The notes beneath the pieces are model-generated. The model saw only the letters and a program-made list of their open reading frames with translations. It was not told the origin of the DNA and ran no database searches. This document shows, one piece after another, positions 48,532-57,130 of a stretch of DNA of 64,000 nucleotides; position 1 is the stretch's first letter, and each line of letters starts with the position of its first letter. The stretch comes from Pseudomonadota bacterium (GTDB lineage: Bacteria; Desulfobacterota; Desulfobulbia; Desulfobulbales; Desulfocapsaceae), in contig JAHIUA010000057.1 of the NCBI GenBank assembly GCA_018817385.1, positions 59,844 to 123,843 on the forward strand. The letters run 5' to 3'. The position numbers and the translations under genes were made by a program.

Positions 48532-49443
48532 TTATCTGCCCGATGGCTGTTCGTAGTACTGGACAGCTTTGTCGAGGGCTTTTTTTCTAAACGGATACAT
48601 GATCTTACGGATCAGCATGTTCAAGGGGACTATGGTCAACACCAGGGTCAGAAGAAAGACGGCATAGATGGTGATGACGACATTGCGTCCCCGCGAATTC
48701 GGGGCTCCGGCCATTTTGATCAGTTTACTCCAGATCAAAAAGCTGCGGTGGGCAATACGCTCAGTGGCGATCAGTTTACCGTTGACATTTACGGCCCCCA
48801 TATTGCTCAGCAAAGGGCCGTCACCCTGCTCTTCATCTTTGCTCAGGGCGGAACAGAGGCGCTCACCAAAACGTGCCGAGGCACCAATGTCTTCCTCAGC
48901 AACCCCGGCTCTGGGGAAGAACCAGAAGGCGTCTTTTTTTCCGGTCAACATCCAGCGCGGGGTGGTGACAAAGGTGTAGAGCGATTTGCCCTGATCCGTC
49001 AGGGCCACGTTGTCCAACAGACGGGCGCCAAGATCAGCCAGCAGCGACTTCATCTTCTCCTGGGCAATCAGCCACATGTCGCGGCAGGCAATCACCGTTA
49101 CCACCGGCGTATTGTGAAAAAGACGCCTGGCCTGTTCACTTTTTAAAAAACCGGTCACCGGAATGGAGGGCGAAAGAAACCATGAGGTGTAGCCCAAAAC
49201 GATCAAGTCATACTTCTCTTCCGCCTCGACGGGCTCCACCTCGCAGCCATCGAGATACACGGCTTCGGGAAAGACATTGAAGAAGGTATAAAAAGACCAT
49301 GGGTAGGGATAGGGATGCAGCGGTTTGATTTGACGATAATCACACTGCACCGCATCACACCGTTGCAACGGAGCAACAATATTGTCCAGGACCCTTTTCA
49401 GCTGCCCACTCTGCGAATAATAGAGAACCAATACTTTTTTCAT
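48532..49443 (-). CDS. darA: DarA-like dialkylresorcinol condensing enzyme
   Basis: A protein of about 303 residues. The N-terminus KKVLVLYYSQSGQLKRVLDN is a flavodoxin-type start shared by proteins annotated as dialkylresorcinol condensing enzyme DarA, followed by YDLIVLGYTSWFLSPSIPVT. One membrane helix lies near the C-terminus (VVITIYAVFLLTLVLTIVPL). ATG 49443 follows GGAAGG; the frame starts 5 codons earlier at 49458 without a ribosome site. It is the first gene of the seven-gene leftward operon. The substrate must come from the DarB/ACP pair. The identification is by family memory, not a search. Confidence 0.8.
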   Translation of the reverse strand: MKKVLVLYYSQSGQLKRVLDNIVAPLQRCDAVQCDYRQIKPLHPYPYPWSFYTFFNVFPEAVYLDGCEVEPVEAEEKYDLIVLGYTSWFLSPSIPVTGFLKSEQARRLFHNTPVVTVIACRDMWLIAQEKMKSLLADLGARLLDNVALTDQGKSLYTFVTTPRWMLTGKKDAFWFFPRAGVAEEDIGASARFGERLCSALSKDEEQGDGPLLSNMGAVNVNGKLIATERIAHRSFLIWSKLIKMAGAPNSRGRNVVITIYAVFLLTLVLTIVPLNMLIRKIMYPFRKKALDKAVQYYEQPSGR

Positions 49444-49901
49444 AAGCCTTCCATCCACCCCTCCTAGAGAAAGCTATTGTTTACCCAACCTGCACATAAA
49501 ATAGTATAACTTTCTCAAACTATTTTGAAGGCCAGGTTCTATATAAAATCAAGCCTTCTGGGCCATCGTCTTGCGTTATCAAAGCCAGGATTGTGCTGTC
49601 GGTAAGCAGTGCCATGGCAGCCAGGAGGCCTTGAGAGATTGCAAAAGGATACGCCATGGAGAAGACTCCGCAAGAACAGAAAAGCTGGCTCTCCACTCTG
49701 TCTTGGCACAGACAGCGAGATGCATTGCATTCGCCCTTTGTTTCAGATAGAACGGGTTATAAGAAATATTCACAGGGAAAGCAAAAATAAGTTCACGAAG
49801 AGGGGGGCCGCTGAACATTTTTACTGGCCATATCATTCTCCTGCCCAGATGGGTCCAAAAAACACTCTTGCCAAATTCAACAACTTGCACATTGTGTCCG
49901 A

Positions 49902-50043
49902 GGAGCTCGTCTGAGAATAGGCATTTATTCTCAAATCGAGGAATTCTCAAAAAATCAACACAGTCATATTTTTGATATTACAAGAATTATTTTTTTCAGC
50001 ATTCCGAAGAGTTGGGAAGAAAGGGCATTCTCGGCCAGGCTCC
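49902..50043. mobile_element. MITE-like element, copy 2 (abutting the ubiquitin gene)
   Basis: 142 bp with imperfect inverted ends (GGAGCTCGTCTGAGAA at 49902 and TTCTCGGCCAGGCTCC at 50028). Read in the opposite direction it matches copy 1 at 21307-21447 through its whole length: ATCGAGGAATTCTCAAAAAA and CGAAGAGTTGGGAAGAAAGG against the copy 1 blocks. It ends 4 bases before the ATG at 50048, so it supplies the DNA where the gene's promoter and ribosome site should be. The rest of 49444-49901 holds no gene that I can support. Confidence 0.7.
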
Positions 50044-50047
50044 TGGA

Positions 50048-50692
50048 ATGCATTATGAAGCTATACGAATGATGAGAAAAAAACGCTGTTGGGGTTTCAT
50101 TCCACCTCCAAGCTGGGAAGTGAGGTTGATCACTCTCCTTATCTTCTGTTTGAGTGGGGCCACTACGGCTTGGGCCATGCAACTATTCGTTGAGACTCCG
50201 ACTGGTAAAATTATTACCCTGGAGATCGAAGCCAGTGATACAATTGATAGTGTTAAGTCAAAAATTGAGGACAGGGAAGGCATTCCTCCTGAGGAACAGA
50301 TACTCATTTTTGCAGGAACAAAGTTGGAGGATGGCCGCACCCTTGCGGATTACAACATTCAGAAAGAGAGTACTCTTTCTTTATTTCTAAGACAACACAA
50401 CCTTGAGGTTACTCATGCAGGGACTGGTTCCGGTGCCATTGTCAGTATTCCTGTGGGGATAAGCTGTGGCAACGACTGTTCCGAGGCATATGCCTACAAT
50501 ACAACAGCAACCCTTACTGCTACAGCAAGTCCAGGCTCTGTCTTTGCCAACTGGAGTGGCGATACTGACTGCCTGGATGGCATCTTGGCCATGACAGTGG
50601 CTACGAACTGCATAGCCACTTTTGAGAAATCTTTCTCCTGGTGGCCTTTTTTTCTGCCGGCTAACCTACCGCATGCTCAACAATTACAGTGA
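50048..50692 (+). CDS. Exported ubiquitin-like protein with InlB-type repeat
   Basis: About 214 residues. A signal peptide (charged RMMRKKR, then [17 protein letters not shown]) is predicted to end at residue 43. The mature part would begin [20 protein letters not shown] and continues [40 protein letters not shown] and [13 protein letters not shown] count 53 of 72 positions identical to human ubiquitin. K11, K27, K29 and K63 are kept; K6, K33 and K48 are not. After the Arg corresponding to R72 it reads QHNLEVTH, so there is no Gly-Gly and no conjugation. Residues about 118-188 are an InlB-type repeat with a likely disulfide ([12 protein letters not shown] ... [13 protein letters not shown]). 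ATG 50048 or the ATGs at 50069/50072 are all possible starts. Confidence 0.88.
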   Translation: MHYEAIRMMRKKRCWGFIPPPSWEVRLITLLIFCLSGATTAWAMQLFVETPTGKIITLEIEASDTIDSVKSKIEDREGIPPEEQILIFAGTKLEDGRTLADYNIQKESTLSLFLRQHNLEVTHAGTGSGAIVSIPVGISCGNDCSEAYAYNTTATLTATASPGSVFANWSGDTDCLDGILAMTVATNCIATFEKSFSWWPFFLPANLPHAQQLQ

Positions 50693-50840
50693 GACGCTGT
50701 CCGAAAAGACCATCTCCTATAAGGTGCTTTTGCAAATGGGAACTGAACGTCCTCCAACACCTGCACAAGCCGCTTTATGGGCTCTACGAAAACCCCATTA
50801 TTGGCGACGACTCAACAATGAATTGTTCGCCTTCCAGGGA

Positions 50841-50927
50841 GAAGCCGGCTTCAGCCGCGAATGGGGGCGACTCAGGTTGGCTCTCTGTTGCCTGGTTAAG
50901 GGGGATGTTCGCGGTTGAAACCGCTCC
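50841..50927. repeat. REP-like hairpin element, copy 3
   Basis: Diverged relative of the 86-bp units near 27.6 kb: GAAGCCGGCTTCAGCCGCGA at 50841 and TTCGCGGTTGAAACCGCTCC at the other end, about 87 bp apart, downstream of the ubiquitin-like gene. Confidence 0.7.
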
Positions 50928-51021
50928 TACTTTGCTATTCCTAAATTGCAGGCCTGAGGGGCCTTTCGCTGAGGGATAGGAGGAGAGAGCTGGGGCTTGC
51001 CGCTGTTCCCCCGTGGCCTGT

Positions 51022-51113
51022 GGGAGCCGGCTTCAGCCGCGAATGGGGGCGGATCGGAGGGGGAGTTTCACTTTCGGGTTCCTGGAACGTGCTGTTCGCG
51101 GCTTGAGCCGCTC
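51022..51113. repeat. REP-like hairpin element, copy 4
   Basis: GGGAGCCGGCTTCAGCCGCG (51022 on) and TTCGCGGCTTGAGCCGCTCG (51095 on) form the same kind of inverted pair. A single half-unit (CACGGCTGAAGCCGTC) lies near 51932. The gene-free interval 50693-51159 contains copies 3 and 4 and nothing else that I can name. Confidence 0.7.
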
Positions 51114-51159
51114 GTACTGGCAAAGCGCAACTTCTTTGACTCTTTTCTCCCCTCAGCTC

Positions 51160-51894
51160 TCAGGAACAGTGGTAAAAATCGACCTGGGCTGGGTCACCCA
51201 GACAGGCGAGTGCGGCCAGGTACTTCTCGTCATGCAATACGGGAAACAGGGTACAGGTTCCCCGAAAACGTGCCTTATCCGTCCAAATCAGTTGTGGCCT
51301 GTCATCTTCCTCAAACGTTACCGCAAAACTGTCCAGAGGAAAGGAAAGGCCAGCCCCCACCGCCTTGACAAATGCCTCTTTACGCGTCCAGCAACGGTAA
51401 AATCCCCTTATCAAGGCATTGCCTGAGAGCTTAGCCAGGGCCTGATATTCTTGCTCAGCGAAAAAGCGCTGGCCAAGTTTCAGACATTGGACATCATCAC
51501 GCATATATTCAATATCGATGCCAAGCTCACAGTTGCGGCTAAAGGCAAACAGGGCAATATCCCGGGAATGGCTGACGTTGAAAAAGAGCGCCTTGTTTTT
51601 CCCTGGAGTGCGGAGATACGGCTTTCCATATTCGTTGTAGGAGAAGGTGAGTTCTTTTGCGGCAACACCGGTATACCGACTCAGGAGGCCCCTGAGTGTG
51701 GTGCGGGTGCGGACAAACTTGTTCCTGTCCGAGTCGAAACGAAAGCGCTCCGCCCTTTTCATTTCATCTGCGGACAAACTGTCACAGGAGAACCCCGCAT
51801 CGGTCTTGAGCAATGACATTTTCCAGACATGCACATCCCTGCCAGTACAATCACCGGCAGTTGAGGCCGATTTCCACTGATCATCTTGTCTCAT
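51160..51894 (-). CDS. Sfp-type 4'-phosphopantetheinyl transferase
   Basis: A protein of about 244 residues with the Sfp/AcpT-type motifs: LFFNVSHSRDIALFAFS, CELGIDIEYMRDD (metal-binding D and E) and FYRCWTRKEAFVKAVGAGLS (W..KEA..K). It moves phosphopantetheine from CoA to a carrier-protein Ser. Likely clients are the ACP at 43577 and the T domain of the reductase-type NRPS at 52396, both local. ATG 51894 after AGAGAGAA is chosen; an open frame runs 13 codons further. It is divergent from the NRPS gene, so the two may share a regulatory region at 51895-52395. Confidence 0.92.
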   Translation of the reverse strand: MRQDDQWKSASTAGDCTGRDVHVWKMSLLKTDAGFSCDSLSADEMKRAERFRFDSDRNKFVRTRTTLRGLLSRYTGVAAKELTFSYNEYGKPYLRTPGKNKALFFNVSHSRDIALFAFSRNCELGIDIEYMRDDVQCLKLGQRFFAEQEYQALAKLSGNALIRGFYRCWTRKEAFVKAVGAGLSFPLDSFAVTFEEDDRPQLIWTDKARFRGTCTLFPVLHDEKYLAALACLGDPAQVDFYHCS

Positions 51895-52121
51895 AGTTTT
51901 TTCTCTCTTATCGCCATACCGGGGCCTGTTCACGGCTGAAGCCGTCTGCTCTTTCCGTACTTGCTGATCTGCTCGTTTTTGGGGAGTTGGGATACCCCTT
52001 CATTTTCCAGCTCCCCCCCCCGGTTGCCCCCCATTTGGAGTGAACTACTGATCAGTGAATCGTCGCCGCAATGACAAAGGTCGTTTCGAGACCATCCAAC
52101 AGCCTGAAAACCAAATTCGCC

Positions 52122-52245
52122 CCATACCGCACACCGAACACCGCATACCGCACACCCCACACCGCATACCGCATACCGCATACCCCACACCGCATACCGC
52201 ATACCGCATACCCCACACCGCACACCCCACACCGCACACCGCATC
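52122..52245. repeat. 7-bp-unit minisatellite
   Basis: About 120 bases of head-to-tail ACCGCAT, ACCGCAC, ACCCCAC and ACCGAAC units in the divergent interval between the transferase and NRPS genes. Unit number may vary between strains. The rest of 51895-52395 has no gene; a CAGGAG ribosome site for the NRPS lies at 52385. Confidence 0.9.
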
Positions 52246-52395
52246 CCCATATTCTGCTCAACAGCTCTTGCTTTTCTTGCTCGTGAACGATACACCAAAA
52301 CAATGATATCTGATACCAAACGCTCCCTCTTCCCCTCAGCGGCAGGTGACGGCCGAAGAGTTTTGCGTTATCCATAACTCTCTACAGGAGCCCCT

Positions 52396-55380
52396 ATGTT
52401 CGATGCCACACACGCAGATCTCAGCCTCAACGACCCACAGGAACTCTCCGGTCTTTTCAGCAAATGCGCGGACATGACGCCGAACAACATCGCCGTCGTC
52501 CATGGCCGGGAGACAATCACTTACAAGGAGTTGGATCTGCTCTCCAATCGCTATGCCGACTATCTGCATCGCAGCCATCACATTGAGCGCGGTGATATGG
52601 TCTGCGTCGCCTATGAGCGCGGCATCAATTTCATCGTGGCCATCCTCTCCATCCTTAAATGCGGGGCTGCCTATGTCCCCATCGATGCCAAGGAACCGGC
52701 AGAGCGACGCCATGACATCATCGACGATGTGGCACCGAAGTTGATCCTGGTGCAGCCGAAGCATCGCCACGACTTTGATTTTGCAAACTGCGTCAGCCTC
52801 GAAGATCTCACCGACATCTATACCTATTCGCCCGCATCGCGACAGGCCCACATCCACAGTCACGATCTGGCCTGCGTCTTTTTCACATCGGGCTCCACCG
52901 GTCGGCCCAAAGGCGTCTTGCTCCCGCATCTGGCCCTGACCGGCCTGATCCGCAGCCCGCGCTATCTGACCATCACCCCTGAAGATCGGGTCTTGTCGTC
53001 GAGCAGCATCGCCTTTGATGCCGCCTCCTTTGAGATCTGGACGGCCCTGGCCAACTCGGCGACGCTTGTCTGCATCGACTACGAAACCATCATCAACCCG
53101 GAGGCCTTTGCCGCCTTCCTCGATCACCAGGATATCAGTGTCATGTGGATCACATCGGCGCTGTTCGACCAGGTGGTGGCCTTCCGCCCCGGTATGTTCA
53201 AAAAGGTCAAGTATCTCCTTTCCGGCGGCGACGTGGTCAATCCGAAGACGGTTTACAAGGTCCTGAATAACGACCAGGGACGGCCCAAGGCCTTCATCAA
53301 CGGCTACGGTCCCACTGAAACCGGTATCCTGGCCACCTTTCAGATGATCACCGAAATGCACGACGACAACCTGCCCCTGCCCATCGGCAAGGCCCTCGCC
53401 GATACCGAACTCTATGTTCTCGACGAGGATCGAAAGCCGGTCTCGCCGGGAGAACCGGGTGAGCTCTATATCGGCGGCCATCGATTGGCCAAAGGCTATC
53501 TCAACCTGCCGGAACGAACTGCCCAGTCATTCGTCCCAAACCCCTTCACCGGCAATCCCACCGACATCCTCTATCGCACCGGCGATCTGGTGCGCTTCCG
53601 CGCCGACGGCAGCCTTGAATTCACCGGTCGAGCCGACCGCCAGATCAAATTCCGCGGCTTCCGCCTGGAACTCGACGGCATCGAAAATGTCCTGGTCAGC
53701 CATCCGGATGTGGCCAATGCGGCCATCAAGATGGTCAAGATCAACAGAGAAAAATGCCTGGTCGGCTATTTACAGCTGGAGACTGATCACCAAGAGAACT
53801 TCTCCCTTACCGACTACAAGGCCTATCTCAACGGCAAGATGCCATCCTACTCAGTACCGCGGGTGATTATGGTAATGGATCAGCTGCCCATCACCCAACG
53901 GGGCAAGATCGACCGCAAGCAGCTGCCGGAGCCGGTAATCGAAGAGGAGAAACGCGACGACATCGTCGCCCCCCGCACAGAGACCGAGAAGATCATCTAC
54001 AAGGTCTGGTCAGACTGCCTGGCCCGAAAGGCCTTCGGCGTCACCGACAACTTCTTCGACCTGGGGGGGTCCTCGATCCTCCTGGCCACCGTCTATTCCG
54101 GTATCCGCAGCCAGATACCGTCCCCCTTCACCCTCGACGCCTTCCTCGAAAACCCGACCATTGAAGGCTTGGCCCGAACCATTACCGAGCATGGTGGCCA
54201 GGTCGACCACGCCAACGAGCGCGCAGAAGCGGAGGCCGACGCTGTCCTCAATGCCAGCATCCGCCCGCTCTGGAGTGCCGGCAGCGAGGCAGAAGGCAAT
54301 GCAGTACTCCTCACCGGCTCCACCGGTTTTCTCGGCGCCCATCTCCTGGCCGAGCTGCTGGAGAAGAGTGAGCGCCCGGTATACTGCCTGATCCGTCCCC
54401 ATGACAACGAGTCCCTGCATGAGCACCAGCACGAAGCACTGCAGCATCTGGCACTGGACGGAGCACTCCAAAAAGCCGACCGCATTCGCCCCATTGCCGG
54501 GGACCTGACCGAACATGGCCTGGGCCTGAGTCCGCTGGACCACCAGCGCCTCCTCGACAATTGCTCGCACATCATTCATTGCGGGGCCTATGTCCACCAC
54601 ATCTATCCCTACACTCGACTCAAGACCGCAAACAGCCTCAGCACCCTGGAGTTGATCAAAATCGCCCTGCGCGGACGTCCGAAAAAACTCTCCTTTGTCT
54701 CAACAGCCAGCGCTATCACCGAGTGCAATGCCCAGGGGATTGGCTATGAGGGGCGGGTGGGAGAGCATCCAGCACCTTTTTTTGGCGGTTACGCCATGTC
54801 CAAATGGGTCTCTGAACGCCTACTCGAACAGGCCTTTGGGCGCGGAATGAGTGGCCTGATCCTGCGCCCCGGCAATATCTTTGCCAACAGCAAGACTGGA
54901 ATCTCGAGCTCGGTGGACACCAATTTTGCCCTGCTGATGATGCACGCCTATCTGGACACCGGCCTGGCACCGGACCTGGATCTGATCTTCGAGGCCGTTC
55001 CGGTGAATCAACTGGCAGAGGCCATCGTCGCCGCCACCCTTGGCGACTGCGACCGCCAGATGTTAAACCTCTCCAATCCACAGGAAATTCCTTTACAGGA
55101 CTATGTCACCCTGCTCAGCGAACTGACCGGCAAAACGATCAAGATCATTCCCTTCGAGGACTGGAGGCAGCAAGTGATCGTTCCCCTTAGCGAGTCGAAC
55201 CCCCTCTATCCCCTGACCCTCTACTTTCAGGATAATCCCAGCGAAGAGATCATGCACTTCGAGACCGCACTGGGACAAGCCGAACTTGAACGCCACAACA
55301 TCCACTATCCCAAAGAGTATCGCAAACTGTTGGGCGACGCCTTTGATAAGACCCTGCGAGGAGCACTGGGGATGGCCTGA
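52396..55380 (+). CDS. A-T-R type NRPS-like carboxylate reductase
   Basis: A 994-residue protein with three domains. The adenylation domain (about 20-520) has A3 FTSGSTGRPKGV, A4 FDAASFEIW, A5 NGYGPTETGI, A7 YRTGDLVRF, A8 GRADRQIKFRGFRLELDGIE and A10 TQRGKIDRK. The carrier domain (about 535-610) has its Ser in FFDLGGSSILLA. The reductase domain (about 635-990) has LLTGSTGFLGAHLLAELLEK, catalytic Tyr/Lys in YAMSKWVSE and a Ser/Thr in VSTASAI. It activates a carboxylic or amino acid, loads it and releases it reductively as an aldehyde or alcohol. This is the layout of Lys2 and MXA-type enzymes. No condensation domain, so no peptide bond is made by it alone. The specificity pocket cannot be read safely by eye. 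Confidence 0.93.
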   Translation: MFDATHADLSLNDPQELSGLFSKCADMTPNNIAVVHGRETITYKELDLLSNRYADYLHRSHHIERGDMVCVAYERGINFIVAILSILKCGAAYVPIDAKEPAERRHDIIDDVAPKLILVQPKHRHDFDFANCVSLEDLTDIYTYSPASRQAHIHSHDLACVFFTSGSTGRPKGVLLPHLALTGLIRSPRYLTITPEDRVLSSSSIAFDAASFEIWTALANSATLVCIDYETIINPEAFAAFLDHQDISVMWITSALFDQVVAFRPGMFKKVKYLLSGGDVVNPKTVYKVLNNDQGRPKAFINGYGPTETGILATFQMITEMHDDNLPLPIGKALADTELYVLDEDRKPVSPGEPGELYIGGHRLAKGYLNLPERTAQSFVPNPFTGNPTDILYRTGDLVRFRADGSLEFTGRADRQIKFRGFRLELDGIENVLVSHPDVANAAIKMVKINREKCLVGYLQLETDHQENFSLTDYKAYLNGKMPSYSVPRVIMVMDQLPITQRGKIDRKQLPEPVIEEEKRDDIVAPRTETEKIIYKVWSDCLARKAFGVTDNFFDLGGSSILLATVYSGIRSQIPSPFTLDAFLENPTIEGLARTITEHGGQVDHANERAEAEADAVLNASIRPLWSAGSEAEGNAVLLTGSTGFLGAHLLAELLEKSERPVYCLIRPHDNESLHEHQHEALQHLALDGALQKADRIRPIAGDLTEHGLGLSPLDHQRLLDNCSHIIHCGAYVHHIYPYTRLKTANSLSTLELIKIALRGRPKKLSFVSTASAITECNAQGIGYEGRVGEHPAPFFGGYAMSKWVSERLLEQAFGRGMSGLILRPGNIFANSKTGISSSVDTNFALLMMHAYLDTGLAPDLDLIFEAVPVNQLAEAIVAATLGDCDRQMLNLSNPQEIPLQDYVTLLSELTGKTIKIIPFEDWRQQVIVPLSESNPLYPLTLYFQDNPSEEIMHFETALGQAELERHNIHYPKEYRKLLGDAFDKTLRGALGMA

Positions 55381-55391
55381 ATAATCAAGCC

Positions 55392-56675
55392 TCACAGTGC
55401 CGTACCGACAAAGTAGGCGACCAGGACCAGGATGCCGGAAACAAGCACAAAACCGGCTCCTGGGCCACGGTCAGCACGAAAGTCGACAATGAAGAGGACG
55501 ACGCCTGCGGGGACGAGGAGGAGGAAGATGGCCCCGAGCGGGGCGACGAGATCGCCGAGGATGGCCATGACCGGCACATTGGCAATAGCCAGTATCCATA
55601 AGATGACAAAGGTCAGGGCGTAGAGCAGATTCTCGTAGCGAGCAGCAGTGATTTGAGCCTTCCCCTCTTGCTGACGACAACTGACCAGAGACAGAATTGA
55701 CTCACGATAGCCTATGAAGATCCCGAGAAAGGAAGTAAGGAGGGCAACCACGCTGATCACTGGCCCAAGATCACCAAGCCAGCTGCCCTTATAAAGATTG
55801 CCGAGCAGTGCCAGGGCCGAAATGTTATTATGTGCGGCGTCCACAAAGTCGGTCTTGGGGATGGCCAGCATAAAGGAGACGACAAAGAGCAGCAAGAAGA
55901 TCATCAGCGCCAGCGTCGCTGCACAAATGATCAGGTTTAACCTGTGCTGCCGCCTGTGCGGATTCGGGATACGGCCCCGAAGGTCTCGAACCAGGCTCGA
56001 CAGGGTTGGAAAAAACATAAACGACAGGGTAAGAAGGGGAAACAGGAGGAGAAACTGCTTCAACATCTCAAACGGGATCGGCACAACCAGGGCGTCGCCA
56101 GCAAGGGTCCAACTCCAGTGCGGCATCAAGGCAACCGACACCAGGCACAGCAAGGTGATCAGCAACAGGCTCAAGCTGCCCAGAATACGCACCAGCAGGG
56201 GACGGGCAAATCGCAGCAGCAGCATCAAGGCAGTCAGGATGGAAAAGCTCAGCCAAATCCGGTGCTCCATACTGAGAGCAAGCCATCCCTGATTGCTCAA
56301 AAACTCCCCGAAATCGTTGGTCAAAGAAATCGAATAAGCGATCAACAGGATCAGCAGCCAGCTGATAAAGAGCAGATGCAGGAGCATCGCTCCCCAGCGC
56401 GGCAGCCAACGACCGACTGCGGCAAAAAAATCGGCCCCGTCGATGACACGACTGGGGACCAGGGCATAAAGGCTGTGCCCGAGATAAATCGTGGGATAGA
56501 TGAGAACAGACACCAGAAGCAGAACCCAGAAACCGCTCTGCCCGACCTGGATCGGCAAAAACAGGATGCCGGCGCCAACGGCAGTACCGAACAGAGCCAG
56601 GACCCAGGAAAAGGCATCGACAGGGAGTTCCGTGGCCACTCCAGGGGGTACATCAGTTTCCAATGTGGACATCAT
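55392..56675 (-). CDS. HAAAP-type amino acid permease
   Basis: A 427-residue protein with about 11 membrane helices and the start FSWVLALFGTAVGAGILFLP, then VGQSGFWVLLLVSVLIYPTI, characteristic of the serine/threonine/aromatic amino acid:H+ symporters (SdaC/TdcC/Mtr/TyrP group). It converges with the NRPS gene, leaving 11 bases between stops, and is not co-transcribed with it, but the position suggests it may bring in the amino acid the reductase uses. GGAG precedes ATG 56675. Confidence 0.85.
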   Translation of the reverse strand: MMSTLETDVPPGVATELPVDAFSWVLALFGTAVGAGILFLPIQVGQSGFWVLLLVSVLIYPTIYLGHSLYALVPSRVIDGADFFAAVGRWLPRWGAMLLHLLFISWLLILLIAYSISLTNDFGEFLSNQGWLALSMEHRIWLSFSILTALMLLLRFARPLLVRILGSLSLLLITLLCLVSVALMPHWSWTLAGDALVVPIPFEMLKQFLLLFPLLTLSFMFFPTLSSLVRDLRGRIPNPHRRQHRLNLIICAATLALMIFLLLFVVSFMLAIPKTDFVDAAHNNISALALLGNLYKGSWLGDLGPVISVVALLTSFLGIFIGYRESILSLVSCRQQEGKAQITAARYENLLYALTFVILWILAIANVPVMAILGDLVAPLGAIFLLLVPAGVVLFIVDFRADRGPGAGFVLVSGILVLVAYFVGTAL

Positions 56676-56819
56676 CTGACTCCTTCAGAAATCATAAGGG
56701 TGCTTGCATCCTGTACAACTTTTCAGAAAGAGGCGGATAATCTGCCGGATAGGGCAAGGGCCACTGGCTGAGCGCACTCTCTCCATCTCCAGCCAATCAA
56801 ATCAGCACCATATTTGCAA

Positions 56820-57104
56820 ATGAAAAACCCCGACAGAGAACAGGTAACACGACTTGATGAGCTGCCCAATATCGGAAAGGCAATGGCGGCCTCTCTCCAA
56901 TTGATCGGTATTGACCATCCCCGAAAGTTGATCGGCAAAGAGGCGGTAGAGCTCTACAAGGAACTGTGTGCACGATCAGGAAAAAAACAGGACCCCTGTG
57001 TTCTTGATGTTTTTATGGCCGCCATTCATTTCATGGAAGGTGGCGAGCCGCTTCCATGGTGGTCATTTACCGATAAACGGAAAAAACGCTTGTCCGGGTT
57101 ATAG
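56820..57104 (+). CDS. Cdd1/Pcd1-type helix-hairpin-helix protein
   Basis: A 94-residue protein: TRLDELPNIGKAMAASLQLI is a helix-hairpin-helix/TfoX-C-like motif, followed by GIDHPRKLIGKEAVELYKEL and DVFMAAIHFMEGGEPLPWW. This matches the small pathogenicity-locus (Cdd1/Pcd1) family, whose function is unknown but whose fold is typical of non-specific DNA-binding or protein-contact modules. ATG 56820 is preferred to the TTG two codons earlier. Confidence 0.85.
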   Translation: MKNPDREQVTRLDELPNIGKAMAASLQLIGIDHPRKLIGKEAVELYKELCARSGKKQDPCVLDVFMAAIHFMEGGEPLPWWSFTDKRKKRLSGL

Positions 57105-57130
57105 TCCAGACAAACGCCCCACCGTGCCAC

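Noticed and set aside
49579..49950. 123-codon minus frame upstream of the ubiquitin gene
   Set aside because: It runs into the MITE-like element and has no recognisable domain.
52122..52245. Possible CRISPR array
   Set aside because: Units are 7 bases and directly abutting; no spacer of 25-40 bases and no cas genes.
52336..53481. 381-codon minus-strand frame within the NRPS-like gene
   Set aside because: Antisense to the adenylation domain; no ribosome site or domain.
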